From contig JAVYIG010000098.1 in NCBI GenBank assembly GCA_035222895.1, positions 1-64,000 on the forward strand: a stretch of 64,000 bases of DNA, given 5' to 3'. Shown one piece after another: positions 44,430-56,822 of the stretch (position 1 is its first letter; each line of letters starts with the position of its first letter). The notes under the pieces were generated by a model. That model did not search any database, was not told where the DNA came from, and was given only the letters and a program-made list of their open reading frames with translations. The DNA comes from Strongylocentrotus droebachiensis. Lineage: Eukaryota; Echinodermata; Echinoidea; Camarodonta; Strongylocentrotidae. A program made the position numbers and the translations under genes.

Positions 44430-46129
44430 TGGGATTGAGGAAGTAAGTTAGCAGTGGCGTAGCGTGGGCTTGAGCCATGAGAAGGGTCTACAATACACTT
44501 TTGTCATAACGATAGGCCGGGAAAATGTAGAGTTGGTGGTGTCGCAATGCTTGTGCAAATTCTCTGAAAGTGGTTGTTAGACAGGATTTATGTTTGTTAG
44601 ATGCAATTTGTGAATCACTTTTTCTTGAAATGTATATGCAAAACAAAAAAATATAATCATTGCTGTTGTATTTAGAAATCCCCAAGAAAATGAAGACCAT
44701 TTACCATTTTTTTTTCTATTACTCAAAATAATCTTAAAGAAAATAGACGTACAAAATACTAGTGAATCCAGAAGATATATTAACTGTACTGCCATTGATA
44801 CTATAAGAAAAGAGTTAATTAATCTCGAATGGTCTGATGTTATTATGTTTGATAATGTTGAACTCGCATATCATCATTTTTGAATAATTTTAATGATTTT
44901 GTAAGTAATAAATGCTCAAAAGGTATTCATATAAAGAATTCTTCACCAAGAAAGTCATGGATTACTTTTCCTTTATTAAAGTGACTCGGTAACATTGTTG
45001 AAAATTGATCACAAAATTGCATAAGTTTTGTATGAAATGTGACTTTTTATATTCCTTTTACTGTACTAACCCTCTAACATGCAAAGAATCCTGAACAAAT
45101 TCTCAAACCACAAAGATATCTATGGTTTTCTTTGGAGATGTCACTGTGCAACACCCTCTAACAGTGATTTACAGTAAATTTTCCCAACCATTTTTGAATT
45201 TTCCCAACCGTTTTCCATGAAAGAAAAGACATAAAACAGGCTATACAAATCTGTCAACACTTACATGTCTGGAATGGTATATAGAACCAAATCATTGCTT
45301 TGTGAAGGTTTACATTCACCTAACATGTAATCTAATTGTAATAATTAGGAGAATTAAGGAATCGATCAGATCAGTTTTTCCCAATTTACATCATTAATAA
45401 TGGTCCCTTTTCACTCAAACCTTGAGATTTTCTTTAATTGTACATCTAGCATTGAAGTCACTACCATAGTTAATTGGGAAAAATAACCAAGATAGACTCC
45501 CCACTTTTTTATGACAAATGATATTGAAATAGAAAATGATTATAATATTGCTCAAGAATTCAATAATTATTTTTCAAGCGTTGCTTCTCTTGCTCAATCT
45601 AAGTTAGATCAATCACCAAAAACTCATTTGAGTTCTTTATATCTTAGCCATTCTTGCAATAAATTGATTTATTTGTACCCAAGATATGATACAGAAATAA
45701 TTAATGTTGTAAAAAGAAAAATAGAGTGCAGGGTCCGATGACGTTAACAATTCATGTACAATCGTATAGCTAATCATATATATATGAATACTTTATTAAC
45801 TAATGTTCAATAAGGTTTCAGGTCAAATCATTCTTGTAAGCTTTCACTGATTGAACTACATGATGTACTATTAAATAATATTCATACTAATCTTTATTTA
45901 CTCGGTATTTTCCTTGGTCTGTAAAATAGACCATGGGCCAAGCCTCAACATTGTTCAGTTCCGTGGTCTCCCCCTTTGGAAGTACATTATTTTGTCCTAA
46001 ATGATCAATGGACATATATCTAAGAACAATGGTCAAATGTTCCCATCCTTAGATTTGTAAATTTGTTCACAATTTTGATATAGAGTTGCAAAATGTAGCA
46101 GACAGCCATTCTGCAATAATGATGTCATA

Positions 46130-46288
46130 GCTGTTCCTTAACTGACCAATCACAGCTGGGGTCTTAGAGCCCAGAGTGCAATAGACCAATCACAGTCCCT
46201 GTACTCTGAGTCTTTGTATGCATGCAGTGTCTGCTGCCACGGAGTGAGTGCAGTGCTTACTATGCAGCTATATAATCGCGCATGTTTA
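46130..46288 (+). promoter_or_regulatory. CCAAT-CCAAT-TATA promoter-like block
   Basis: Two copies of GACCAATCACAG (about 46,143 and 46,182) are followed by GCTATATAATCGCG (about 46,265-46,280) and an ATG at about 46,289. Spacing fits an RNA polymerase II promoter. Confidence 0.5.
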
Positions 46289-48140
46289 CATGCGATTCAC
46301 CAACAAAGGTAATATTGAGAGGGCCAGGAAGAAGCAAGAAAGATCAGAACATGAAGGTCATTTATTGCTGTCATTTTAAAACTATTTCAAAAGCATTTCC
46401 ATGATTAAACAGTGAAGTTTTCATAAGGTTTTAGTCACAGGACTGTTGGCCCAGTTTTTTACATTACAGTCCCATGCATTTATTTGTGTTGCTGTTAAGG
46501 TATCGTTTTTCTTGAGTGGGCTTATCTCTAAAAATCACTTGGTTTTACCCACATACTAATTATTCCCTTCTTTCATAAGATATACAGGCACTACATGTCA
46601 GTAGGCTATTCTCATGAAAATCATAAGAATATAAAAATTACTTTGTACGGTCTATATTTTGAAATAAGCAGAAACTTTCACACGCATTCAAAAAGCAAAG
46701 TTAGGCTTGCGCTTGAGCTTTCAGGGTCTTATACATAATATATAGTTAATACTAGAAGTGGAAACATGACCACCTCTATTGATTTTAAAATTGTCTCACA
46801 TCATTTTAAAAGACTTGAATTCACTCAAAGGCTCCACTTTAATAGTTACAATTGGTGACATCTGAATGGCAGTAAAGTACAACGTATCGTACAATAAATT
46901 TCACTCACGGCCTTGTTGGAAAAGAATACTTTAAAAGAAAATTAAATCTTGACTGTTGTCTCTCCTGGCAACTGTCCCAGTTTTATTCATTGTATATGCA
47001 CTTCTGTCTTCTGCGAGTGCTGAATCTCTGTGCTCATACATGTAAGATAAGGTGATAAACTGTTTACGGTTGACCTCGTATGGTACATGAGTAATATAAT
47101 GTCTAATGACATATTAAAGTTCGAACAAACATTGGGTGGAAATTATAAATACTAACACTTTGATATAGCTAATAGTAATGCCACTCAGAAATAGCATGGG
47201 TAGTCATTGACCACATTAACAAGTCAGGATTATGAAACAGTTATTCAGCTTTCAATCTTTTTAAGACGTTGAAACATTATTTGTTTCCACAATAAAAAAT
47301 TGTTGTTTCCTTTTTTTAGGAAGGGGACTGACATGACCTATGTGTTCGAAATGTATATTGTGTATTTCCTTTATTACATGTAAAGCTTGGACCAATAATA
47401 TATATTTTTTCCTGTTCTCTTTTTGTCTTAAAAAATTTGCTTCAGCCACAAAAACCAACGCTGTTCCACATGAGGCAGAGGAATCAGTGATAAAGGAGCC
47501 ACCTTCGAAAATATCCGATAACTTTGACCAAGGCAATCAGATGAGCAATTGTTTTCAACCAAGGGTTCGGCATATTCTTCCACTAATATGTAGAAGAGAC
47601 AACACCTTATGACCATTTTATAAGGAAAAGAAAGAAGGAGAAATTAGCTCTGTGTGAAACTATTTCTGCAGGTAAGCCAGTACTTGCTGCAGAAATGCGT
47701 AAAGATGAGAAGATTCTGATAGAGATTCGTAGGAAGGACCCTTTTGCCTTGGAAGTGTCAAGTGAGATATCACTTGAGCTGCTCCCGAAATTATACAAGG
47801 TTTTTCACAAACAGGACAAAGAAGAAAACCTTGAAAAGAAATCGTATGAAAAGTCATATGATCATTTCTGTAAATCAATCGTAGATGTAAAATTAGTGAA
47901 GGGTTGAGAGGTGTTAATATGAAGTGTGTTGAGGAAGTTGAGGGAAAGAAATCCCAGGTTACAAGTCGTATAATTTAAAGCGAAGGCTTCAGAAGACCTT
48001 TCCTTTTCTGAAACTTCTCGGTCTTCTTCATTATAGTAATTCGAGTGATTTTGTTTTTGTAGAAGATTTGTCAATGGATGAGGTTGCAGACGTGGTTCGT
48101 CTATTTTCATCAGACATGAGTACAGATGAAACTTATTAAT
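46289..48140 (+). pseudogene. Gene remnant inside the 3.4-kb element
   Basis: A small first exon MRFTNKGNIERARKKQERSE ends in phase 1 (donor AAG|GTCATT, or earlier AAAG|GTAATA). A second exon after TTTTTGC-TTCAG resumes in the matching phase with TKTNAVPHEAEESVIKEPPS. A frameshift near 47,605 leads to YDHFIRKRKKEKLALCETIS and FALEVSSEISLELLPKLYKV to a TGA at about 47,905. A second frame then gives YNLKRRLQKTFPFLKLLGLL and FVEDLSMDEVADVVRLFSSD to a TAA at 48,140. It is basic and helical, and I do not recognise it. It may be the element's own protein or a captured host gene. Confidence 0.45.
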
Positions 48141-49330
48141 TTATATTATTACCCATAGCTTACTTACAGGTCTTAAGATCACTCATTGCTTTTTATGTGT
48201 TTGAATTTGAAATTTCTTGACTATGTATTTTATTGGAAGAGAAAGAAATTTATTGCATACATGTAATCTCAATCAGTATAGACAATTCTATTTTTGTACC
48301 TCTACTATTTGAATGGAAGCGTTAAAGTGCTCTATGATGATTACCGGTATGCAATACATTTTCTCTAAGGATGTATTACAACAAAAGTAAGCCTATTTCA
48401 AGAAGAAATAAAAGGATTAGGTACAGATATTGTTATACAAACAATTTTTTGCCGAATTTTTATAATATTAAATGTAAACTGTATTTAGAGTAACATTTAC
48501 AGTTCGAGATCTAAATCTTCATTTGGACAGCCCTTGTCATGTTTTTTTTTTTTAACTTTGACTTATTAAGGTGTAAATGAGGTTTTAAAAAAAAAATATC
48601 CTTAAATATGGGTCCGGTTTTTCAGAATTTCCATGATTTTCGGGTGTTTGAATTGCAAACACCCCAAAATTGTGAAAAATGGGCTTTACTTGAAAAAAAT
48701 CACCCAAAATAAGCCGCTAAAATGGATAGGGGTTTCGAGGCTTGAGAGGCACATGCCCGTCCAAACCAAATCTGAGTATCCCCTGGGGTTTAAAAACTTG
48801 AAGTTGTTGGTGCTTTGAAGTAACCATAGGTGCCAAATGTGCCAAATCTCTGATCTAAATCGTTATGGACTGTTGCATATGTTATGATGTGCAACCCATG
48901 TCTATTAGAGTTATACAGTTTGGTAGCCATTCAGTTTAAAAGTAATTTTCAGTGTACTTCTGAGTTTTACACTTTAGAATTAAAGTGAGTATAGTCAAGT
49001 ATAGTTTCTAAAAGCTTAGACGTTACAATATATATACCTGCTTACTTTGGCTGAATTAATTGAATGTTAGTATGAATATATCCAGAGATGCACAATAAGC
49101 ACATTTTCTGCAAAATATGTTATTAAATATCTCCCCTATTATTGTTGCTAGGGAGGAAAAGTCCCTAGCAACCAATTCTTAACTTTTTCTTTGTTTTCTG
49201 CCGTAATTGATTACTGCTCAAGTTTCAAACGCGGGGACATGTCATTTTTGTTTCAGATACACATTTCCAAGATATCTGGCACATTTTGTAGGTACTTCCC
49301 AGTCGGAGATCACTGAATTAAAAAAATAAG
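48141..49330. other. 3-prime part of the 3.4-kb element
   Basis: AT-rich, with poly-T/poly-A runs and no sustained coding frame. Likely the UTR and right arm of the element. Confidence 0.4.
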
Positions 49331-49474
49331 CACGAAACAGGCCTCGGTCCATGGTCTGAAAGGCATTCGATCTGATTGACCATAAGATTATTTTGTATAG
49401 ATTACCGTATTTTGGATTTCGTGGTGTAGCTTTAGACTGGTATCATAATTATTTACAGAATAGGTCCCAATATA

Positions 49475-49975
49475 CACTGTTGGTCATAAAGGTGGAATAA
49501 TTTGTTTTACCCCAATTTATGAAATGATTTTGACAATGATTTATTCCTAATAGATCTAGATAATATTATACATTCTCAGATTTTATTGAATCATAATTTG
49601 CGAGTGTTTGTTTTGCGAGACTGCTCAAGCATGTGTGTGCTAATATGCTTATCAACTAGGGACCTACGTCCTTAAGTCATAACTGACAGAAACGATCATT
49701 AATGCCTCACAAAAGGGCACTAAAATAGCACATCGACGCGGTTTTGATCCTGGGGCCTCACAGTTACGAGGTCATTTCTTTGCCACTGAATCATAACTGT
49801 ACGCAGCGGGGGCTAGGGTAGGGGGCAGCCCCCATAGATTTAAAAATAAAATCAATAAGTTACCAATAATTCATTGCATTTTCCCCCGGTCCCCAACAGG
49901 AAAATTCCCCTTTTTGGCCATGCCTTGAACCATAATGCATGGCGGTACATTTTTCCTGTTGGGGACCGGGGGGAA
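49475..49975. mobile_element. TA-flanked MITE, third copy, reverse orientation
   Basis: Starts CACTGTTGGTCATAAAGG after TA, contains the tRNA-like segment in reverse (GGTTTTGATCC type at about 49,740), and lacks its far terminal repeat. It carries its own inner palindrome around CCCCGGTCCCCAACAGGAAA and TTTTCCTGTTGGGGACCGG. Confidence 0.75.
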
Positions 49976-50047
49976 ACTAGCTAGTATGAACTAGCCTACT
50001 TACGTTATGGGTTTAATCAAGCGGTAGTCCTATCAGTGCAGATCAAC

Positions 50048-50640
50048 GATGTCATTCACCGTCTTTAGCTCAGGTCCACAGCAAGAAATTTCGACGTAAT
50101 AATATTGAAGAATAATGAACTATAAACTGCTGTTAAACACGTCTAACAAGATAGTCCTTACTAGCCGTTCGTGTGGCAAAATCCGAACATAAGTATAGCG
50201 GTGCATACATCTCAAATTGGTGTAAACTGTGATAATGGCGAAACTTGAGTCTTTTTGATAATAATTCCAGCCCAATTCTTAAATGTCCGGCTCTTATTGC
50301 ATTAAAATCACCTTATTTGTCAAATCCGATACAACCTGCATGAGTTAAGAAAGAATGATAGTTCTCGAATGTCGACTCCCTTTTCCGAACAGGCCGACAT
50401 GCATGTAGAGCATACGAGGAAGTAATAACAAACAGCGTCATGAAATCCACTTGAACGCGATCAAGTTATGAAAATGAAAAAAATGTAACAATGCTTCGCA
50501 CGGTCACACGCATTGTGCAATATCATCAAATTTATTTGTATTTGTGACGGGTTTCTCTGTTGCACCTGGGGTCTGTCAGTTGTATTTTAGTTTTGGAAAA
50601 GAATTTGGTTTCAATCTATATCCAGAGAGAGAGAGAGAGA
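50048..50640. repeat. Upstream-region duplication, copy 2
   Basis: Homologous to 43,738-44,340 but with the TATATAAA motif absent. Also ends in a GA-rich microsatellite. It may mark a lost neighbouring NLR gene start. Confidence 0.7.
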
Positions 50641-50956
50641 GACAGACGAGAGGACACAGACCATGAGAATAGGTGAGTGGGTGAAGGATAAAGAGAAAGA
50701 GAAAGGGAATGGGGGGGGGGGTAGTCCATTCTCTGTATCGTTTCCGGGTCGAGCGCCCAATCAACTGATATATTAACACACCCTCAACGTTGAAAGCAGA
50801 CCTAGCCATTCCACTCATTCTGGGGCGTTTTAACCTAACCTTGCCATCCTATCGCTTCATTTGATTTGCTCAAGAGGAACCATACGTCATGCGCTAGACA
50901 TGAATATTCATGATACGCACGCACACAGAATCCGATGCGAAAATTCTCAAATAATG

Positions 50957-51366
50957 AGATTTCCCCGGCCCCCCCCCCCCCCCCCACTCAGTGTTATTTA
51001 GGGTACGCATATGCTCGTACCCTCTTTTTGAAAGCAACCCCTATCTGAGGACTGCCAACATTTCCGAACCCCCCTTTCGCGGGCTTTTCGCGGGCTTTTC
51101 CTGCCTTGGAGACCCCCCTAAATCAGGAAAAATGCTCAATGTACCCCCCTAAATTCGGAATAATTTCTGAGGAGTCCAAAGAGATAAGAGAAAAAAAGAA
51201 AAACACCCCCTTTTTAAAGAAATCTCCGGGTGAAAAGTCGAATACACCCCTTTTTTTACAATTCTCGGGCCGGACTTTGTCGCACGAAAAGTACCCCTTT
51301 ACCGGACATTTTGGCAACACGCATGCGATCATTCCGACCTCTGAGTGGGGGGGCCGGGGAGATTTC
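50957..51366. mobile_element. Foldback element with GC-rich inverted ends
   Basis: GAGATTTCCCCGGCCCC ... CCACTCAG at left is mirrored by CTGAGTGGGGGGGCCGGGG at right. Interior has repeated TTTCGCGGGC. Non-coding. Confidence 0.7.
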
Positions 51367-51649
51367 ATACACAAATTACAAGTGAAAAGCTACGTTTGCT
51401 TAAAATGAATGACATTGCGATAAAATCGGGTGGCTTACCGTAAACGAATGACTAGCCAGGTGATAAATTGTCCATAAACGTTGTGACATACCGGTTAAGT
51501 CCAGAATCTGGCCGATTTAATTTCGATCTCCACCACAGCGTACCAACGCAAATATTCATATATTCAAATATTAATATGCAGCGCAGGATGGCTAGGTTAA
51601 GTATAAAAATGTCGCGGCCCGGCCCGACCACTGACGAATCCATGACACA

Positions 51650-51925
51650 TGCTCCGCCGACATTTACTCCGCCAACAATTGCTCCGCCGACAGTTGCTCC
51701 ATCGACAGTTGCTCCGACGACAATTGCTCCGCCGACATTTGCTCCGCCGACAACTGCTCCGACGATAATTGCTCCGCGACATTTGCTCCACCGACAATTG
51801 CTCCGCATGAAGCGATAAATGCTCCGGTGACAATTGCTCCGCCGACAATTGCCCCACCGACATTTGCTCCGCATGAAGCTACACCTGCTCCGGTGACATT
51901 TGCTGCGACGACATTTTCTCCGCCC
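51650..51925. repeat. 15-bp minisatellite
   Basis: Repeats of ACAATTGCTCCGCCG with variants, partly interrupted by GCATGAAGC. Frames through it give APPT-type or RRSNC-type low-complexity peptides only. Confidence 0.85.
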
Positions 51926-52019
51926 CAAAAGTGCCCTGTAAAATACAAATGCTACTTGTACTACAACAAATGCTTCGCCGACAATATTTTTTTTCATGGG
52001 TTATTTTCTTCTTTTTTTA

Positions 52020-52230
52020 AAGTTTGTTTCGTTAGGATATTATATTATATGGAAATTAGACCAAATGACTATAAGCCTAAATGGTCATTAGACCAAATGA
52101 TAAGTAGACAAACTGGTTACGAGACCATGTGGATAGTAAATGGTTTGAGTGTAGACCATTAGGGATTAGACTAATTGGGTAGTAGACGAACTGGTTGCAG
52201 ACTAAACGGCAATAAGCACCGAGCGAGAAG
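52020..52230. repeat. GACCAAATG-rich repeat, relative of the 16-kb SINE body
   Basis: GGAAATTAGACCAAATGACT, AAATGATAAGTAGAC, TAGTAGACGAACTGGTTG match 16,076-16,250. The tRNA-like head is not present here. Confidence 0.6.
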
Positions 52231-52950
52231 TGAATTCGGCATATATCCTTTGAGAGTCAGGAAACCGAGCAAGAGTCAGGAGCCTTAATATTATATACCA
52301 CAGTGCCTCTACGTTCAGAGATCCAAAACAATTTCTTTTACACCCCCCCCCCCCCTCCCGTGTGTGAGGAAGAGGGGATGAATGAGGGGAGGAAACTGGA
52401 GAGAATGAGAAAAGCAAGGGAAGAGTAAGAAAAAGAGGGTGATAAATAATTTCAAAGAAAAAATGGAAAGAGATATGGATATATCAAAAGAAAGATAAAC
52501 AGAGCTGAGAGCGATAAATAGAGGAAGAAGTAAAAAGAGGGAGGGGTAAATAAATTAAGAGAGGCCAGAATTAAGTCGATGAAGATCGCAAGTAAACTAC
52601 GATTTGTCAAAGTTACAATATCAGACAACAGAATTATCAATATTTGGATTTATCCATACTTAAACTTAAACCATCTCAGGAAATAAAACGACTCGTAATT
52701 AAATGATTAATTCTTCGAAATGACCAAAAATGCATCATAACATACATGAGATTTTACAGGAGGCTATATAGACATGTCAATTCAATTTATAAAAAAAACT
52801 TCAAATATTGAAGAAGAAAACAAATCAAAGATTGTACAATATCAAACAAAGAGCGCCAACTTGTGTTCATTGCTTCCCAACCCGTACACACGCGCGCACA
52901 ACGCACCTCTCTCTCTCTCTCTCCTATCTCTCTCAATTCTCTGTCTCTCT
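52231..52950. other. Purine/AG-rich non-coding stretch
   Basis: GA-rich (AGAGGAAG, GAAAGAG) region with a poly-C run near 52,343 and a CT microsatellite at 52,907-52,945. No gene. Confidence 0.6.
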
Positions 52951-53700
52951 GAATGAGAAGGGCAAATCTTCTTAGCAATTTGACACTTTAAATCAACATT
53001 CACAACACATATATCAAGCAGGGCTCCCACTTAGCCGAGTTGGAGCCTCGAGTTGTGGCGAGCTGGCTCGATCTTTTGGCAAGCCGTTTTATCATTAAAA
53101 CATATTTCTTGATATCAAGAAATCAATTCTTGTTATCAAGAAATAATTTTACGTTGTAAAGCAATGGTAATTCTTGATATCAAGAATTGAATTCGTGATA
53201 TCAAGAAATATGTTTTAATGATAAAACTGCTTGCCATAAGATCGCGCCAGCTCGCCACAACTCGTGGCTCCAACTCGGCTAAGTGGGAGCCCTGCTTTAT
53301 TATCTGTTTAACTGGGTGGTATAAATGTATATTGCTCTTATAAACCTGACGAAATCGTCCGAAATGTATCACATTTGAGGAAATTTTCAAACTTGGTTAT
53401 GCGACACATGCTGCGGCGACTTCTCCAAGATCAATATCGTACACTGACCGAATTCTTAACATCCATCCTAGATTAGACACTATACCTAACCCTAAGCCTA
53501 GAAGTAGTCTAAAACAATCGCAATTCTAAGTCTTAGACTATATATTGGACGAGATTTAGCTCAGAGCGACGATTGTCGCAGGTGCATACATCGGAGCACT
53601 GCAACACAATCTCTCAATGGGATATCGCCATTTCACGTTGTTAGGGAGAATCTACTAAACGATAATATTTTTATTTTTTTTAAATAACGGCAATATATCA
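52951..53700. repeat. Duplicated block, copy 1 (occupied by a MITE)
   Basis: GGGCAAATCTTCTTAGCAAT ... and CTGACGAAATCGTCCGAAAT ... TAACGGCAATATATC match 63,249-63,707. Copy 1 is interrupted at 53,018-53,295. Confidence 0.9.
53018..53295. mobile_element. 278-bp foldback MITE with an empty-site counterpart
   Basis: GCAGGGCTCCCACTTAGCCG and its complement form the ends; the arms continue inward through GAGTTGGAGCC, CATTAAAACATATTTCTTGA and TATCAAGAAAT, so nearly the whole element is a hairpin. The duplicate at 63,300 lacks it. Confidence 0.9.
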
Positions 53701-54720
53701 TTCTCATGTTTTATTTTTGTATGTTATACAAATGTACAACGAATAATAAAGTAAAACATACTTTAATAATGGACATTGCGTATATGTAGTTCTCGAAATT
53801 CTCTTTCGGCTTCATGATTTCTGAAAATGATTTCGACAGTTTTGCTTTTATAATAATATATTTCAGCCCGTTCTCAAAAGAGACGCCCCCTGCACTTGTC
53901 GAAATGGAAGTATTTTCGAATAATCATATCTAAAATTAACATAGTAAAAACACAGAGAAAAGGAAACCAAGAGTGAAATCGAAATAAATGTGAAGTAAAA
54001 GGATACAAATTCTCGGTTGACTTTTCAGTATCAAAACAAAACTTGAATGAGAGAAGAAACATGTATGTGGAAGATGAAGGCCTAAATGTATCGTTCGTAC
54101 TTATACGTGTTTGATTGGTTCGTTTGTTGAATGATTCATCGACTGTTTGATTGATTGATTTATTATTGATAACTTGATTGACTAACATAACTGGTTGATT
54201 GATTGATTGTTAATTTGGTGATTGAATGAATGATTAATTTATTGATAAATCTTAATTAATTCTTCCTTTCGGTGTCTGGTTGGTAGATAGACGATTGAAT
54301 GAGTGATTGATTGGATAAAAACGTGTTGATTGATTAAGGGCCTAAATGTACCGTTGATCGTTAGGCATAATTAACGAGTTGTACATCGATTGTTTGACTG
54401 ATTGGTTGATTGAATGATTGATTGGATGAATTTTAGTTCGGTGATTGAATAGGTGATTGATTTATTAATCGAGTAATTTCTTGCTTGGGTTTCGATTAGG
54501 TCGGTTGATAGGCGAGTGGTCAATTGATGGACGGAGTTATTGGGTGAAGTCATACTAATATGAAAATGTATTTTAGTTATAATTGCATATCACTATTAAG
54601 AATTTATACCGAACATCAGTCATTGAATAAAATCAATCAATGCAGTAAGAATTCATTCTGTCAATGGATTAGCCATTCGTAGATGAAGCAAGAAAGTACT
54701 CATTAAAGACCGTCAATTCG
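53701..54720. other. Non-coding, GATT-rich
   Basis: Lead-in to the AATC array; contains degenerate GATTGATTGATT on the plus strand (54,140-54,520), the opposite strand of the array motif. Confidence 0.6.
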
Positions 54721-54737
54721 TCAACAAATCAATCACT

Positions 54738-56040
54738 CACTCAGCCAATCAATAATTGAACAGATCTGCTAATCAATCACCAACAATCAAATCAAAATAA
54801 ATCAGACAGTCAATCCCTCAACAAATCATTTAATCAATCAATCAACAAATCAATCAACCAGATCAATCAATCAATCAACAAATCAGTCAATCAATCAATC
54901 AACAAATCAATCAATCAATCAACAAATCAGTCAATCAATCAACAAATCAATCAATCAATCAACAAATCAATCAATCAATCAAATCAATCAATCAATCAAC
55001 AAATCAGTCAATCAATCAATCAACAAATCAGTCAATCAATCAATCAACAAATCAGTCAATCAATCAACAAATCATTCAATCAATCAATCAACAAATCAAT
55101 CAATTAATCAACAAATCAGTCAGTCAATCAATCAACAAATCAGTCAATCAATCAATCAACAAATCAATCAATCAATCAACAAATCAGTCAATCAATCAAC
55201 AAATCAGTCAATCAATCAATCAACAAATCAATCAATCAATCAACAAATCAGTCAATCAATCAACAAATCAGTCAATCAATCAATCAACAAATCAATCAAT
55301 CAATCAACAATCAGTCAATAAATCAACAAATCAGTCAATCAATCAATCAACAAATCAATCAATCAATCAATCAACAAATCAATCAATCAATCAACAAATC
55401 AGTCAATCAATCAATCAACAAATCAATCAATCAATCAATCAACAAATCAATCAATCAATCAACAAATCAATCAATCAACAAATCAATCAATCAATCAAAT
55501 CAATCAATCAATCACAAATCAGTCAATCAATCAATCAACAAATCAGTCAATCAATCAATCAACAAATCAGTCAATCAATCAACAAATCAATCAATCAATC
55601 AACAAATCAGTCAATCAATCAATCAACAAATCAATCAATCAATCAACAAATCAGTCAATCAATCAACATATCAGTCAATCAATCAATCAACAAATCAATC
55701 AATCAATCAACAAATCAATCAATCAATCAACAAATCAGTCAATCAATCAACAAATCAGTCAATCAATCAATCAACAAATCAATCAATTAATCAACAAATC
55801 AATCAAAAAATCAACAAATCACTCAACCAATCAACAAATCAGTCAAACAGTCGATGTTTGTGAAACAAAATGTTCATGTATATGAATGAAGTTTACTAAT
55901 AAATTTAATTCAATCAATAAATCATTCAATCAACAAATCTGTCAGTCAATCAATCAACAAATCAGTCAATCAATCAATCAACAAATCAGTCAATCAACAA
56001 GCCAGTCAATCAACAAATCACCTAAACATGCCAAACAAGT
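54738..56040. repeat. AATC-based satellite array
   Basis: About 1.3 kb of AATCAATCAATC blocks punctuated by CAACAAATCAGTC, giving a higher-order unit of roughly 20-45 bp. Interrupted at about 55,850-55,900 by unique sequence. Confidence 0.95.
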
Positions 56041-56822
56041 AATTAATCAGGCAATTCTATTGGAAATATCCCTTAGTGATCGGCTTTAATCCATTCTAAA
56101 TATTTACTATCCTTTGTAAATAGTTTGCAATTACTTTGTTATTTTAATAATGTTGTCTTCTTTTGTATACTTGCTATAAAAAGCCTTGCGGCTGAAAGCC
56201 GTTTTTTTTTAAAAGCGTATTGAAATTAATAAAAAAAACAAGCAAACAAACACACGTATTAACGATCAATCGATCTGCCAGTCAATACATCACCAAATCA
56301 ATTAATCCTTCATTCACCAAATTCAATCAACAAATTAATCAATCAACAATTCAATCAATCTATCAAGAAATCAAGTAATCAATCCATTCTGACAATCCCC
56401 TACTCTATCTGCAAATTCTGCTTGGAAAAACAAATAACAATGTAGTGATGCCATTTAAATCACTTTAAATGGAAGAATCAGGGAATCATTCTTAGCTAAT
56501 CCATTTCGAAGAAGATTCAATTTTGACAGTCCCACAAATGCCTTATAACGTCAAATTCTCCCAAAATTTGTTATATCTAATATTAGTGGCAAGGTGTCGT
56601 AAGATTTGATTTGATTTATTCAGTTATTTCCGTTTCTGTAAATTCATTAAATGACATGAATCATTTTTCCAATCCATTCAAGCTGAGATTGCTTCACCCT
56701 TCGCTTTTTAAGTTACATTTTAAAATGTACTAATACACAGTATGTAAAAAAGAAACCGTGATAGATTTATACTACTTCTTATCTAGAACAAGGTTTCATG
56801 TTTTACTCTATCGACCAAATCA
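56041..56822. other. Downstream flank of the secreted-protein gene
   Basis: Sparse AATC repeats, then AT-rich DNA. A minus-strand AATAAA (TTTATT near 56,615) lies about 200 bp below the stop codon and could be its polyadenylation signal. Confidence 0.4.

Larger units (their letters stand above)
45927..49358 (+). mobile_element. 3.4-kb inverted-repeat element inserted in the LINE
   Basis: Its ends are imperfect inverted repeats, TAGACCATGGGCCAAGCCTC at left and the complement of CAGACCATGGACCGAGGCCT at right, and it interrupts the LINE exactly between FL(D)L and KAFD. Target duplication is uncertain, perhaps AAA. It contains a promoter-like block and a spliced-looking gene remnant (see below). 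Family not recognised. Confidence 0.65.
44570..49474 (+). mobile_element. Old LINE, split by nested insertions
   Basis: Three collinear plus-strand coding remnants: endonuclease-region KNIIIAVVFRNPQEN (44,640-44,690) with INCTAIDTIRKELINLEWSD and SPRKSWITF (to 44,970); NDYNIAQEFNNYFSSVASLA (45,511-45,740) with FRSNHSCKLSLIELHDVLL (45,812-45,915); and KAFDLIDHKIILYRLPYFGF then DWYHNYLQNRSQYT (49,360-49,474). The last two halves join at the typical DLSKAFDLIDH box, showing the element was cut there. Many stops; dead. Confidence 0.75.

Noticed and set aside
44978-45500. Second transposon insertion in the LINE
   Set aside because: LINE homology is lost between the two coding remnants, but I found no inverted ends or target duplication, so deletion plus divergence is equally possible.
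51452-51997. Cys/Arg-rich or Gly-rich open frames over the 15-bp minisatellite
   Set aside because: Low-complexity translation of a simple repeat in several frames and on both strands, with no splice or start support.
54738-56040. CRISPR-like array (regular repeats with short spacers)
   Set aside because: The spacers are the same AATC vocabulary, not unique sequence, and the DNA is eukaryotic; it is a satellite.
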